NCBI GenBank assembly: GCA_965205915.1
Contig: OZ242191.1
Location: forward strand, 1,922,001-1,986,000
Reading direction: 5' to 3'
Length of the DNA: 64,000 nt
Origin: VXMO01 sp965205915
GTDB lineage: Bacteria > Chloroflexota > Dehalococcoidia > UBA6926
A program made the position numbers and the translations under genes. Position 1 is the stretch's first letter. Each line of letters begins with the position of its first letter. Under the pieces are notes generated by a model. The model was not told where the DNA came from, ran no database searches, and worked only from the letters and a program-made list of their open reading frames with translations. Positions 34,453 through 46,251 of the stretch are shown here, piece after piece.

Positions 34453-35220
34453 CTACTCCTGATTCATCTCCCAGATCAGCCGCAGCCCCTGCAACGTCAA
34501 ATCCGGCTCCAGCGCATCGATCATGTCAGACCGCTTAGTGATGAGCGCCGCAAGCCCGCCCGTCGCGATGACCTGACCCTCGCCCCCAATCTCAGCCCGT
34601 ATCCGCTGAATCAGTCCCTCCATCAGTGAGAGGTAACCGTACATCAGCCCGGAGCGCATCGCCTGGTCCGTATCTCTGCCGATGACTTTATCGGGAAACA
34701 CCGGCTCAATGGGCGGCAACTGCGACGCCCGCTCCGTCAGCGCCTCCGACGACAGCGCAATCCCCGGCGCGATCACCCCGCCAATGAACGTCCCGTCCGC
34801 TGTCACAACGTCGAATGTCGTCGCCGTGCCGAAATCAATCACAATCGCCGGCCCACCGTGCAAGCCATACGCCGCCGCCGCGTTCACGATCCTGTCCGTC
34901 CCGACCCCGTCCGGCTTGTCCACGTCCAGCGTGACGCCACGATTCTTGGCCTTCTTAACATCGATCGCGCCGACGCCGAACGCATCCGCCGCCGCCCGCT
35001 CCAGCATCGTCGTCACCGGCGGCACAACGGAGCAGAACACAACGCCGTCGATGTCCTCATCACGCACACCATGCCGCGCAAGCGCCTCACAGACGAGCGT
35101 GGCCGCGTTCGTTGGAGAGTCGTTCGCGTCCGTCGGCACGCGATCGGACGCCACAATCCGCTCGCCGTCAAAAGCGGCCAGCTTCATGTTCGTATTCCCA
35201 ATATCGACGGCCAACAGCAT
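34453..35220 (-). CDS. coaX: Type III pantothenate kinase
   Basis: First step of CoA synthesis. 255 residues of the ASKHA fold: LAVDIGNTNMKLAAFDGE at the start (phosphate-binding loop), FCSVVPPVTTMLE, AAYGLHGGPAIVIDFGTATTF with the DFGTATT signature, and the end GLRLIWEMNQE. Type III enzymes need a monovalent cation and are not inhibited by CoA. Coupled to coaBC; it begins the operon coaX-coaBC-mobA-like. Confidence 0.95.
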   Translation of the reverse strand: MLLAVDIGNTNMKLAAFDGERIVASDRVPTDANDSPTNAATLVCEALARHGVRDEDIDGVVFCSVVPPVTTMLERAAADAFGVGAIDVKKAKNRGVTLDVDKPDGVGTDRIVNAAAAYGLHGGPAIVIDFGTATTFDVVTADGTFIGGVIAPGIALSSEALTERASQLPPIEPVFPDKVIGRDTDQAMRSGLMYGYLSLMEGLIQRIRAEIGGEGQVIATGGLAALITKRSDMIDALEPDLTLQGLRLIWEMNQE

Positions 35221-35354
35221 CCGTCACTCAACCCCTTGCCCGCGTCTGCTTTCGCGAAGCACACGCAATTATACGCGCGAGGACTTCCCATCGTGGCCGC
35301 CACTCTGAAACAATCTGTGTACGTCACCCCCACAACATAGGGAGGAAAACAGAC

Positions 35355-36230
35355 ATGACCAATTCGGACGCCGCGCCCACCCGCACAATCCTCGTCATCG
35401 GCGCAACGGGCAACCAGGGTGGAGGACTCGTAGGCCACCTGCTCGCCTCGAAAGACTGGCACGTTCGCGGCCTGACCCGATCACCCGGCAGCGAGAAAGC
35501 GCGGGCGCTCGCCGCGCGCGGTGTGGAAGTCGCGGCGGGTGACATGGACGACATCCCGTCGATTGATGCCGCGATGGACGGCGCATACGGCGTTTTCTCC
35601 GTGCAATCGCAGGCCGCGGAAGATGATCCTCAGCTTGAGAAACGGCAGGGCATTGCCGTCGCCGACGCCGCGAAAAGGGCAGGGGTGAGCCACCTCGTCT
35701 ACACCGCCTCCTGCGGCGCAAAGGAGCCGAACCGGGGCGTCTCCTATTGGGACGCTAAACGGGAGATCGTCGCTCACATCCAACAACTCGGCGTCCCCTA
35801 CACAATCCTCCGCCCAGTCTCATTCATGGAAAACTACGTCGTGAATCGCTCCCCCATCGACGCCGGCCTCATTCGCGGCATGTTGACGCCCGACAAGACC
35901 CTGCAGGTCATCAGCGGCCACGACATCGGCGCGTTCGCCGCCGCCGCTCTCAACAACCCGGACAAATACCAGGGCGAGGAAATCGACATCGCAGCCGAAA
36001 CCCTGAACATGACCGACATCGCCGCCGCGCTAGGCCGCGTCGTCGGCCACGAAGTCAGATATGAACAAATCCCGGAGGAAGAGTGGGGCAGTGCGCCGTC
36101 ATCCGCTCTAGCCATGAACGCCTGGTACCAGCAATACGGCTACGACGAGGACATCCCAACCCTCAAAACCAAATGGGGCATCCCAACCCTAACCTTCGAG
36201 CAATGGCTCCGCGCCATAGCCTGGCGCTAA
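35355..36230 (+). CDS. NmrA-type NAD(P)-binding protein
   Basis: A 291-residue atypical short-chain dehydrogenase of the NmrA group. Starts TRTILVIGATGNQGGGLVGH with the GATGxQGG dinucleotide loop; then LRPVSFMENYV, GHDIGAFAAAAL and a C-terminal domain ALGRVVGHEVRYEQIPEEEW. NmrA proteins are sensors or reductases of NAD(P)H; here function is not evident. AGGGAGG 9-10 nt before the ATG fixes the start, although the frame is open from 35112. Confidence 0.85.
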   Translation: MTNSDAAPTRTILVIGATGNQGGGLVGHLLASKDWHVRGLTRSPGSEKARALAARGVEVAAGDMDDIPSIDAAMDGAYGVFSVQSQAAEDDPQLEKRQGIAVADAAKRAGVSHLVYTASCGAKEPNRGVSYWDAKREIVAHIQQLGVPYTILRPVSFMENYVVNRSPIDAGLIRGMLTPDKTLQVISGHDIGAFAAAALNNPDKYQGEEIDIAAETLNMTDIAAALGRVVGHEVRYEQIPEEEWGSAPSSALAMNAWYQQYGYDEDIPTLKTKWGIPTLTFEQWLRAIAWR

Positions 36231-36345
36231 TCCCCACCCGTCATTCCCACTCCCCAGCCCGTCATTCCCGCGCCCCAGCCCGTCATTCCCGCGCCCCTCC
36301 GTCATTCCCGCGCCCCTCCGTCATTCCCGCGAAAGCGGGAACCTT
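36231..36345 (+). repeat. Repeat family A array
   Basis: Begins right after the NmrA stop. Five CCGTCATTCCCxC heads separated by short C-rich spacers; only the last extends into the full hairpin around CATTCCCGCGAAAGCGGGAA (end about 36345). Confidence 0.85.
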
Positions 36346-36372
36346 GACCTCAATTGTGTAACCGGCCCGTCC

Positions 36373-37953
36373 TCACGCAAACATCGGCAACGGCGCAGGC
36401 CCCCCGCCCCGTATCAACTCCATCGCCGCCGGAATCTTCTCAATCAAGTCGGATGCCAACAACCCCGAACTCAGATTCCCGTTCCCCTCAGCGGCCAACA
36501 CCCCCGCCACCCCATGTACATAAACCCCCGCCCGCGCCGCATCAAACGTGGAAAGGCCCTGCGCCAAAAACCCGGTGATAATCCCCGCCAGAGCGTCCCC
36601 CGTCCCGCCTGATGCCAAAGCAGGAAACGCCAACGGGCAAACAACGGGCGGCTCATCAGGACTAGCGATAACCGTATAAGCCCCCTTGAGCACGACAGTC
36701 GCCCCCCACTCCCTGGCCTTCTCCCCCGCAACCTCGAAACGCGCCCCCTGAACCTCCTCCACGGAGCCCCCACATAAACGTGCCATCTCCCCCGGATGCG
36801 GAGTGAGCACCATCGGCCCCTCTGTAAGTTCCCACCACTCCGGCATCTGGGACAAAATCGTGAGCGCGTCCGCATCAAATACGGTCGGTGTTTGTGCCGA
36901 CATTCTCCCGATGAACTCCCTCAGAAACTCCGCAGTTCCCGTTGTCAGCCCAATGCCCGGCCCAATTGCCAACCCATCGGCTGCTCGCGATCCAAACGCC
37001 TCTTCCAACAAGACAGCCGACGCCGCGCTCCAACGGGCAGGTGGCTTGTCTTTCAGCTGAATATGCGTCGCCTCCGGAGCCATCGGCGCGATGGAATCCG
37101 TCAACGACTCCGGCGCCCCAATCGCAACCGTCCCCGCGCCCGCCCGCGCCGCCGCCCTCGCCGCCAACGTCGGAGCGCCGCGATACGCCTCCGACCCGCC
37201 GACAATCACCGCATGCCCAAACGTCCCCTTGTGACCTGTAGAGGGTCGATTGGGTAACATGCCCGCAACAGTCAGGCAATCCAGAATCTCAAGGCCAACG
37301 CCGCCGCTCACCGGCCCCAACCCAATCTCGGCAACGCGAATCTGCCCGCAATAACTAGCGCCCACCGGCGTCAGACACCCCCGCTTGACGCTCCCCAGTG
37401 CCACCGTCACATCCGCCGCCACCGTCGCAGCATCCGCCTCTCTCGTATCTGCATCCAACCCGGACGGCACATCAACCGCAACGACCATCGGCCCATCCCT
37501 TCGGCCTCGCGCGTCCGCGACCTTATTAAGCGCGTCTCGGACCGAGCCCTCAATTGCCCGCGACCGCCCCGTCCCAAGCACGGCGTCAACCACAACCTCA
37601 GCCTTGGAAAGAACCGCGCCAAAATCCGACGGAACATCGAAGATGATTGAACAGCCCGCCGCCCTGCATGCGGCAATCAGCGGATCGTCATTTCCACGCG
37701 GAACGGGACACGCAACCGTAACCGCCGCCCCCCGCTGCGCCAATACCCGCGCCGCAATCAGTCCATCACCACCATTGTTGCCCGGCCCAACAAGCACAAG
37801 CACCCGCCGCTGAGCAACACGCCCACCAAGAGCCTCCACAACGGCATCTGCCACAGCCTTACCGGCAAGCTGCATGAGCCCTTCAACGGACGCGCCATGG
37901 TTTATGGCCTCGTCCTCAATCTGCCGCATCTCTGCGGCTGTAACGGCTCTCAT
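36373..37953 (-). CDS. nnr: Bifunctional NAD(P)H-hydrate epimerase/dehydratase
   Basis: A 526-residue repair enzyme for hydrated NAD(P)H. Epimerase (YjeF_N) part: MRAVTAAEMRQIEDEAI at the start, the GPGNNGGDGLIAARVLA motif. Dehydratase (carbohydrate-kinase-like) part from about 230: GHAVIVGGSEAYRGAPTLAA, TPHPGEMARL, VVLKGAYTVI, and LASGGTGDALAGIITGFLAQ with the catalytic Asp. Complete and of typical length. acpS is 31 bp upstream in the same direction, a frequent genome neighbourhood. Confidence 0.94.
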   Translation of the reverse strand: MRAVTAAEMRQIEDEAINHGASVEGLMQLAGKAVADAVVEALGGRVAQRRVLVLVGPGNNGGDGLIAARVLAQRGAAVTVACPVPRGNDDPLIAACRAAGCSIIFDVPSDFGAVLSKAEVVVDAVLGTGRSRAIEGSVRDALNKVADARGRRDGPMVVAVDVPSGLDADTREADAATVAADVTVALGSVKRGCLTPVGASYCGQIRVAEIGLGPVSGGVGLEILDCLTVAGMLPNRPSTGHKGTFGHAVIVGGSEAYRGAPTLAARAAARAGAGTVAIGAPESLTDSIAPMAPEATHIQLKDKPPARWSAASAVLLEEAFGSRAADGLAIGPGIGLTTGTAEFLREFIGRMSAQTPTVFDADALTILSQMPEWWELTEGPMVLTPHPGEMARLCGGSVEEVQGARFEVAGEKAREWGATVVLKGAYTVIASPDEPPVVCPLAFPALASGGTGDALAGIITGFLAQGLSTFDAARAGVYVHGVAGVLAAEGNGNLSSGLLASDLIEKIPAAMELIRGGGPAPLPMFA

Positions 37954-37984
37954 AGCGTTAACTCAAGCCACTCAATGACCTTTC

Positions 37985-38374
37985 CTAAGGCGCGTGATAC
38001 GGCGATGGATACTCCGCTGTCCCCACAACAATCGACATCGCGTACTCGATTGAATGTGTCTGGCTCACAGTCAGGTCCGTGAGGCCGATGCGTTCCGCGA
38101 CCTCCTTCGCCCGCCCGTGCAGCCGAACCTCCGGCTTCCCGCCGCGCATCGGGACAATCTCGATGTCCTTCCACCCGACGCCCCGCACGCCCGTGCCCAG
38201 CGCTTTCATCACGGCCTCCTTGCTGGCGAATCGCGCCGCAAGCTCCGGATCACGCATCCTGCTGGTGCGCTGCTCCTCCTCCGTGTAGATGCGATTCAGA
38301 AAGCGCTCGCCAAAGCGCTCACGCGCCTCCCTGATCCGCCATACCTCAACCATGTCGATTCCGGTGGTCAGCAT
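37985..38374 (-). CDS. acpS: Holo-[acyl-carrier-protein] synthase
   Basis: AcpS transfers 4'-phosphopantetheine from CoA to acyl carrier protein. 129 residues from the ATG at 38374: TGIDMVEVWRI (metal-binding Asp), FLNRIYTEEEQ, AARFASKEAVMKALGTGVRG and HSIEYAMSIVV are all present. The frame extends to 38482 but that part has no resemblance. AGGAG lies about 12 nt upstream. Consumes the CoA made by the nearby coaX/coaBC products. Confidence 0.92.
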   Translation of the reverse strand: MLTTGIDMVEVWRIREARERFGERFLNRIYTEEEQRTSRMRDPELAARFASKEAVMKALGTGVRGVGWKDIEIVPMRGGKPEVRLHGRAKEVAERIGLTDLTVSQTHSIEYAMSIVVGTAEYPSPYHAP

Positions 38375-38493
38375 AATTCGAAAAAACTCCTGTCCTGATG
38401 CAGTGCCCAAATTATCGCAGAACGGAATGACAATCGTCCGAACCCTCTCGGACGCTATACTCATTTCATGGCAGACAGACACGGAGATCGCCC

Positions 38494-39381
38494 GTGACCG
38501 CCCGCATCATCGATGGCCGCAAGATCGCCGCGGACATTCGTAAAGAGGTCGCGCGCGATGTGGCCGAACTCAAGGCGAAGGGTGTCCTGCCCGGCCTCGC
38601 CGCCGTCGTCGTCGGCGATGACCCCGCCTCCCAAACCTACGTCGCCAACAAGGAACGCGCCTGCCGCGAGGTTGGAATCTACACCGAAGTCCACCGCATC
38701 GATGCATCTATATCTCAAGACGGCCTGCTCGATCTGATCAAATCCCTCAACGGCGCCGACCGCGTTCACGGCATCCTCGTGCAGCTACCGCTCCCGCCCC
38801 ACATCCGCGAGCAGGACATCATTGAATGTGTCCGACCGGATAAGGACGCCGACGGCTTCCATCCCCTCAACATCGGCCACCTCGCTATCGGTGATTCCCA
38901 ATTCGTGCCCGCCACACCCTACGGCGTCATCGAGATGCTCAAGCGTGAGGGCATCGAACTTGGCGGCAAGCACGCCGTCATCATCGGCCGCAGCAACATC
39001 GTCGGAAAACCCATCGCAACCGCGTGGATGCAGGGCGACCCGGCAATCTATCCACGAGTCACCATCTGCCACAAGACCGATCCCGACCTCGCCGACATCA
39101 CCAGGGAAGCAGATGTATTGGTCGTCGCAGCCGGTATGCCTCATATGATCCGTGCCAACATGGTCAAGCCGGGCGCAGTCGTCATCGATGTTGGCATCAA
39201 TCATCTGGCGGACGAGAATGAGCCTAGAGGCTATAAGATCGTTGGCGATGTAGACTTTGACGCGGTGAAAGAAGTCGCGAGCGCAATCACGCCTGTGCCG
39301 GGTGGCGTCGGCCCCATGACCGTAGCAATGTTGCTGCGCAACACGGTCTCAGCCGCGCGAGCGCAGATGGCGCATGAGTGA
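38494..39381 (+). CDS. folD: Bifunctional methylenetetrahydrofolate dehydrogenase/cyclohydrolase
   Basis: Interconverts 5,10-methylene- and 10-formyl-tetrahydrofolate. 295 residues: ASQTYVANKERACREVG with the catalytic Lys, VHGILVQLPLPPHI, DKDADGFHPLNIG, VIIGRSNIVGKPIA (NADP loop), GVGPMTVAMLLRNT at the end. GTG start at 38494 preceded by GGAGA. Divergent from acpS. Ends with TGA, one of several ordinary TGA stops here. Confidence 0.95.
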   Translation: MTARIIDGRKIAADIRKEVARDVAELKAKGVLPGLAAVVVGDDPASQTYVANKERACREVGIYTEVHRIDASISQDGLLDLIKSLNGADRVHGILVQLPLPPHIREQDIIECVRPDKDADGFHPLNIGHLAIGDSQFVPATPYGVIEMLKREGIELGGKHAVIIGRSNIVGKPIATAWMQGDPAIYPRVTICHKTDPDLADITREADVLVVAAGMPHMIRANMVKPGAVVIDVGINHLADENEPRGYKIVGDVDFDAVKEVASAITPVPGGVGPMTVAMLLRNTVSAARAQMAHE

Positions 39382-39388
39382 ACCATCC

Positions 39389-39466
39389 ACCCCAAAATCC
39401 CCTCTCCCTCGGGGAGGGGCCACCCCAAAATCCCCTCTCCCTTGGGGAGAGGGTTAGGGTGAGGGG
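39389..39466 (+). repeat. Repeat family B: truncated head plus full unit
   Basis: A head AAAATCCCCTCTCCCTCGGG with a short arm, then a full unit (CCCCTCTCCCTTGGGGAGAG followed by GGTTAGGGTGAGGGG). Lies 8 bp behind the folD stop and before the 39494 gene's ribosome site. Confidence 0.85.
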
Positions 39467-39493
39467 ATAAGGCAAGAGTGAGGAGGAGAAAAC

Positions 39494-39715
39494 ATGGGCA
39501 GTGCAGGAAAGATCGCGCATTGGGACGTGTGGCGCGCGGGCAGCCAGACCTTTGCGGAGCGTGTGACACTCACGGGAGCGCCGGAACCCCGTTCCGGGGA
39601 TCAGGTCTATCTCGCGCTCGCCCCGCCTGCGTGGCGCATCACCGACTGGGAAGAGGCTGGCGAGGAGGACGGTTCGCCCGTCTACAAGGTGTGGGTCAAG
39701 CGGACCGGCAGCTGA
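39494..39715 (+). CDS. Small protein of unknown function
   Basis: A 73-residue protein (AHWDVWRAGSQTFAERVTLTG ... APPAWRITDWEEAGEEDG) with three Trp and an acidic stretch; I do not recognise it. GAGGAGG stands 7-8 nt before the ATG, a strong site. It precedes the blue-copper lipoprotein gene in the same direction and ends about 27 nt before that gene's probable start, so they may be translated together. Confidence 0.6.
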   Translation: MGSAGKIAHWDVWRAGSQTFAERVTLTGAPEPRSGDQVYLALAPPAWRITDWEEAGEEDGSPVYKVWVKRTGS

Positions 39716-39741
39716 GGGCGCGATGGCTCGCCAAGTCCCGT

Positions 39742-40146
39742 TTGGCGTGGCTTTACGTCGTCGCGTGCGCGCTGCTCGCCCTGGCGCTGGCCGCTGCATG
39801 CGAAGACAATCAGGACATTGGCGCGACGGGCTTGCAACCGGACGGCAGCTATATCATTGTCGGTACGGAATTCGCATTCGAACCCGCCACGCTGGAAATC
39901 CCGGTGAATCAGGAAACAGTCATCGTGTTTAGAAACCTCGGAACCGTTGATCACGACCTCGTCATTGAAGAATTCGACATTGCCACGGGCACAATGCGGA
40001 TCGGGGCGGAAAAGACCGTCCGATTCACGCCCACTGAAATCGGCGAATTCGCCCTCATCTGCTCAATCCCCGGCCACCCCGAAGCCGGCATGAACGGAAC
40101 GATCTCCGTTGTAGAATCACCCGCTCAGATTGTGGCACAAGGCTGA
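39742..40146 (+). CDS. Cupredoxin (type 1 copper) lipoprotein
   Basis: About 134 residues. A hydrophobic signal (WLYVVACALLALALAAAC) with the lipobox AAAC is followed by a cupredoxin domain: YIIVGTEFAFEPATLEIPVN and VDHDLVIEEFDI (first His), then ICSIPGHPEAGM with Cys, second His and Met, giving the complete type-1 copper set. Probably an extracytoplasmic electron carrier. The start is unclear: TTG at 39742 is in frame; an ATG at 39723 would give a normal signal (MARQVP...) if one T of the TTT at 39741-39743 were absent. Confidence 0.8.
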   Translation: MAWLYVVACALLALALAAACEDNQDIGATGLQPDGSYIIVGTEFAFEPATLEIPVNQETVIVFRNLGTVDHDLVIEEFDIATGTMRIGAEKTVRFTPTEIGEFALICSIPGHPEAGMNGTISVVESPAQIVAQG

Positions 40147-40154
40147 ACCCCAAA

Positions 40155-41270
40155 ATGACCTCCGACAGCACAGGAAACAATACACCCGCCGATCAATCGT
40201 TCACGGTGGCCGATTTCAGCTTTGAACTGCCCGAGCGCCTGATTGCTCAGCAGCCTGTTGAACCTCGCGACCATTCCCGCCTGCTCGTCATTCACCGTGA
40301 TTCCGGTGAAATTGAGCACAAGCGCTTCTTTGATCTTGACTCTGTGCTTACGGATGGAGATGTCCTCGTCGTCAATGAAACGCGCGTCATTCCGGCCCGC
40401 CTAATGGGCAAAAAGCGTGACGGCGGCGGGCGCGTCGAGATACTGCTCATCCGCCCTGTCGTGGGCACCGGTGAGGGAGAAGAAGCCAACGAGCGTATGT
40501 GGACGGCCATGGTTCGTCCTTCACGCCGTGTTGGAGCAGGAACCATCGTCGAAATAGACGCCCCCGACGCTCCCCGCGTCCTCGTTGGACAGCAATACAC
40601 GGATGGCACACGACTCGTGACCCTGCCCGAAAACTTCTCACTGGATGACGTCGGACAGGTTCCGTTGCCGCCCTATATTCGGGAGAAAATCCCTGATCTT
40701 GAACGGTATCAGACTATCTATGCGTCCAAGCCCGGCAGCGTCGCTGCGCCGACGGCTGGCCTGCATTTCACCCCGGAACTGCTGGAGCGACTACAAGGGC
40801 AGGGCGTTCGCGTCGCCAGACTGACATTGGACGTCGGCCCGGGAACATTCCGCCCGGTGCAGGTCGATGACCCGCGCGATCACGTTATGGGAGAAGAGCG
40901 CTATGAGTTGCCTGAAGAGGCGGCTACTGTCATCTCAAATACTCGCAAGGCAGGCGGCCGGATTGTCGCCGTGGGATCGACGCCCGTGCGCACCCTTGAA
41001 ACGATTGCCATCAACCAGAAGCTGGCTGACGATCAAAGTGAACTAAGTGCCATTGCGCCGGAGGCGGGTGAGACAGGTCTGATGATCCTCCCCGGATTCA
41101 CCTTCCAGGTGATCAACGCCATGATCACGAACTTCCACCTCCCCCGCTCCACGCTGCTCATGTTGGCGGCGTCGTTTGCCGGCAAGGAACTGGTGGACCA
41201 CGCCTACCGCGAAGCAATCGAGAACGAGTACCGCTTCTACTCCTTCGGCGACTCCATGATCATGGTCTAA
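40155..41270 (+). CDS. queA: S-adenosylmethionine:tRNA ribosyltransferase-isomerase
   Basis: Makes epoxyqueuosine in tRNA from preQ1 and the ribosyl of SAM. 371 residues: FSFELPERLIAQQPVEPRD at the N-terminus, VLVVNETRVIPARLMG, VPLPPYI, IYASKPGSVAAPTAGLHFT, and LMLAASFAGKELVDHAYREA at the end. Complete. Downstream there is a C-rich degenerate repeat, then the M20 peptidase. Confidence 0.95.
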   Translation: MTSDSTGNNTPADQSFTVADFSFELPERLIAQQPVEPRDHSRLLVIHRDSGEIEHKRFFDLDSVLTDGDVLVVNETRVIPARLMGKKRDGGGRVEILLIRPVVGTGEGEEANERMWTAMVRPSRRVGAGTIVEIDAPDAPRVLVGQQYTDGTRLVTLPENFSLDDVGQVPLPPYIREKIPDLERYQTIYASKPGSVAAPTAGLHFTPELLERLQGQGVRVARLTLDVGPGTFRPVQVDDPRDHVMGEERYELPEEAATVISNTRKAGGRIVAVGSTPVRTLETIAINQKLADDQSELSAIAPEAGETGLMILPGFTFQVINAMITNFHLPRSTLLMLAASFAGKELVDHAYREAIENEYRFYSFGDSMIMV

Positions 41271-41372
41271 CCCCCCCCGGAATCCCCCCCCCCCCCCCCC
41301 CCCGAATCCCCCGCGCCCCCCCCGATCCCCCGCGCCCCCCCCCCGAATCCCCCGCGAAGGCGGGGGCCCACG
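41271..41372 (+). repeat. C-rich degenerate repeat-A region with long C tract
   Basis: Directly after the queA stop. About four CCCCCGCG/CGAATCCCCCGCG units, including a run of about 20 C at 41286-41303, ending in a full-type arm GAATCCCCCGCGAAGGCGGG. Looks like family A units collapsed into homopolymer. Confidence 0.6.
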
Positions 41373-41458
41373 CGCACTCCGCCCCCCCCGCCTCTTGCCG
41401 CTGCTGCTATCGTGGAATCAGAACCTACAACTAACCACAAGCAGAGGTGGAACCACGC

Positions 41459-42538
41459 ATGATTGATCGCGACCGTCTCGTCCGCACATTCACCGACCTC
41501 GTCCGCATCGACAGCCCGTCCGGTGAAGAAGCCGCCATCGCCGAAGTCCTCACGACCCGTCTCCAAGCCCTCGGATTCACCGTCTCCCGTGATGACTACG
41601 GCAACGTCATCGCCACCGAGCCCGGCGACTCCCCCATCCTTCTCTCCGCCCACATGGATACTGTGGAGCCGGGCAGGGGAGTGAACCCCATCATCGACGG
41701 CGATGTGATTCACACGGACGGCTCGACCATCCTGGGCGGCGACTGCAAGGCCGGCCTCGCGGCCATCCTGGAGGCGCTGGAGTCCCTGCGCAACGACGGC
41801 ATAGCCCGCCGACCCGTTGAGATAGCCCTCACCCGCGAAGAAGAGATCGGCCTCCTCGGCGCAAAGAGCCTGGATTACGGGATGCTGCGCGCCAAAGAGG
41901 CCGTCGTCTTTGACGGCGAGGGGTCCGTGCAGCAAGTCACATCCGGCAGCCCCACCTATATCGCTTTTGACATCAACATCACAGGCCGCGCCGCCCATGC
42001 GGGCGTCGAACCGGAAAAAGGCATCTCCGCCATCCAACTGGCCGCTGAGATGATCGTCCAGATGCGCCTCGGTCGCCTTGATGAAAACACCACATTCAAC
42101 GTGGGCGTCATCGAAGGCGGCAGCGTGCGCAACGCCGTGCCGGAACATGCCGGCCTCTGGGGCGAAACCCGCAGCCATGATTCGGGGGCGCTTGACCGCG
42201 TCCGCTCCTACCTGCTGAACATCATCCAGGACACCCGCAACCGCTGGACCGAAGCCACAATCGAATGCGAACTCCAGGAACAATTCGTCGGCTACCGGCT
42301 CGATGAGTCCGCCGGCGCGCTCGCCCGCGTCAAAGATACCCTCACGGGACTCGGCATGACCCCCAAACTCGCCCTCTCCGGCGGCGGGACGGACGGCAAC
42401 GTCTTCATCCTGAACGGCATAGAAGCCGTCGTCGTCGGCGCGGCCATGCACGATGCCCACACCGTCCGCGAAAGCGTCAAAATCTCGGAACTCGAACAAG
42501 GCGCAAAATTCTGCCGCGCCCTCATAGAACTTACATAG
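41459..42538 (+). CDS. M20-family metallopeptidase (PepT-like)
   Basis: A 359-residue di-zinc peptidase or amidase. Zinc-site motifs: ILLSAHMDTVEPG (His, Asp), GGDCKAGLAA (shared Asp), TREEEIGLLGA (Glu pair), then the dimerisation domain SPTYIAFDINITGRAAHAGV, and a final GGTDGNVFILNG / HDAHTVRESV with the last His. Similar to tripeptidase T-like enzymes; substrate not certain. ATG at 41459. Confidence 0.9.
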   Translation: MIDRDRLVRTFTDLVRIDSPSGEEAAIAEVLTTRLQALGFTVSRDDYGNVIATEPGDSPILLSAHMDTVEPGRGVNPIIDGDVIHTDGSTILGGDCKAGLAAILEALESLRNDGIARRPVEIALTREEEIGLLGAKSLDYGMLRAKEAVVFDGEGSVQQVTSGSPTYIAFDINITGRAAHAGVEPEKGISAIQLAAEMIVQMRLGRLDENTTFNVGVIEGGSVRNAVPEHAGLWGETRSHDSGALDRVRSYLLNIIQDTRNRWTEATIECELQEQFVGYRLDESAGALARVKDTLTGLGMTPKLALSGGGTDGNVFILNGIEAVVVGAAMHDAHTVRESVKISELEQGAKFCRALIELT

Positions 42539-42559
42539 CCGCCGGTAGCATCCCCTCCC

Positions 42560-42616
42560 CCGCCCCCCACCCGTCATTCCGGTCCCCCACCCGTCATTCC
42601 GGCGAAGGCCGGAATC
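42560..42616 (+). repeat. Repeat family A: head plus full unit
   Basis: One CCCGTCATTCCGG head, then a full unit whose hairpin is ATTCCGGCGAAGGCCGGAAT. Lies about 20 bp behind the M20 stop. Confidence 0.8.
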
Positions 42617-42665
42617 CAACCCCCCAATCCCCCGCGAATCCACCACAAAAACCCCGTTCACCTCA

Positions 42666-42695
42666 TTGACACGCCCTTTCCGGAATCCGTATAGT
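42666..42695 (+). promoter_or_regulatory. Promoter of the 23S rRNA gene
   Basis: TTGACA (42666-42671), an 18-nt spacer, TATAGT (42690-42695). About 130 bp upstream of the mature 23S start and just before the processing stem. Confidence 0.75.
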
Positions 42696-42730
42696 GATGG
42701 TTCGCCGCCGTCCTCGGACGGGGGCAAGTT

Positions 42731-42767
42731 GGTTGGCGCCTTAACAAGTGAATAGGTCAAGAATGGT
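42731..42767 (+). other. 5' arm of the 23S rRNA processing stalk
   Basis: These 37 nt are complementary, with 4 mismatches, to the 37 nt at 45868-45904 beyond the 3' end of 23S. Together they enclose only the 23S gene, the normal RNase III substrate for releasing pre-23S RNA. A local hairpin GGTCAG/CTGACC follows at 42765-42783. Confidence 0.85.
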
Positions 42768-42826
42768 CAGAATTGTACTGACCGCGGCTCTTCAATGAAG
42801 AGGAAACGAGTCAAAAACGATAGTAG

Positions 42827-45818
<2,992 letters not shown>

Positions 45819-45867
45819 CCTACAACCTCGTTTCCAACCCACAAAAAAGAATTACGGTCAGCACAAA

Positions 45868-45904
45868 ACCATTCTTGACCCGTTCACTTGTTTCGGCGCC
45901 AACC
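45868..45904 (+). other. 3' arm of the 23S rRNA processing stalk
   Basis: Complement of 42731-42767, with GGTTGGCGCC and GGTCAAGAATGGT fully paired. The transcript therefore closes here, with no 5S inside. Confidence 0.85.
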
Positions 45905-45948
45905 ACCTCATCCCTCAGTACACGAGCACAACCCAAAGCCCGCGGCGT

Positions 45949-45978
45949 TTGGCCGCGACAGCCCCAGTGCCGTATACT
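45949..45978 (+). promoter_or_regulatory. Putative promoter of the initiator tRNA
   Basis: TTGGCC (45949-45954), 18-nt spacer, TATACT (45973-45978), 21 bp before the tRNA. The core CAGTGCCGTATACT repeats at 10276-10289. Confidence 0.55.
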
Positions 45979-45998
45979 GAACCGGTCAACCACCATGA

Positions 45999-46073
<75 letters not shown>

Positions 46074-46080
46074 AGACTGA

Positions 46081-46120
46081 AAACCGCCTCCAAACCTAGG
46101 CTTGGAGGCGGTTTCTGTTG
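46081..46120 (+). terminator. Terminator after tRNA-fMet
   Basis: Perfect 13-bp stem AAACCGCCTCCAA (46081-46093) / TTGGAGGCGGTTT (46102-46114) with loop ACCTAGGC, then TTTCTGTT. Confidence 0.85.
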
Positions 46121-46251
46121 CTGCAAGGTAGCGCAAAAGTATCGCGTACCCTGAGATGCTTGCTAGCCCGCTGATGTGAATTGCCGCTTTCGAAAACGTG
46201 ACCGCTATGAATTAGACTAGTCACGGAGAAAATCTTAGGGGGGCTACAACC

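Noticed and set aside
41267..42760. A 497-codon Gly-rich frame on the - strand opposite the M20 peptidase
   Set aside because: Shadow of a GC-rich gene; its ends are made of C/G repeats and it runs through the 3' repeat regions.
45819..45998. 5S rRNA behind 23S
   Set aside because: The interval contains only the stalk arm and the tRNA promoter; it has no 5S-like sequence of about 115 nt.
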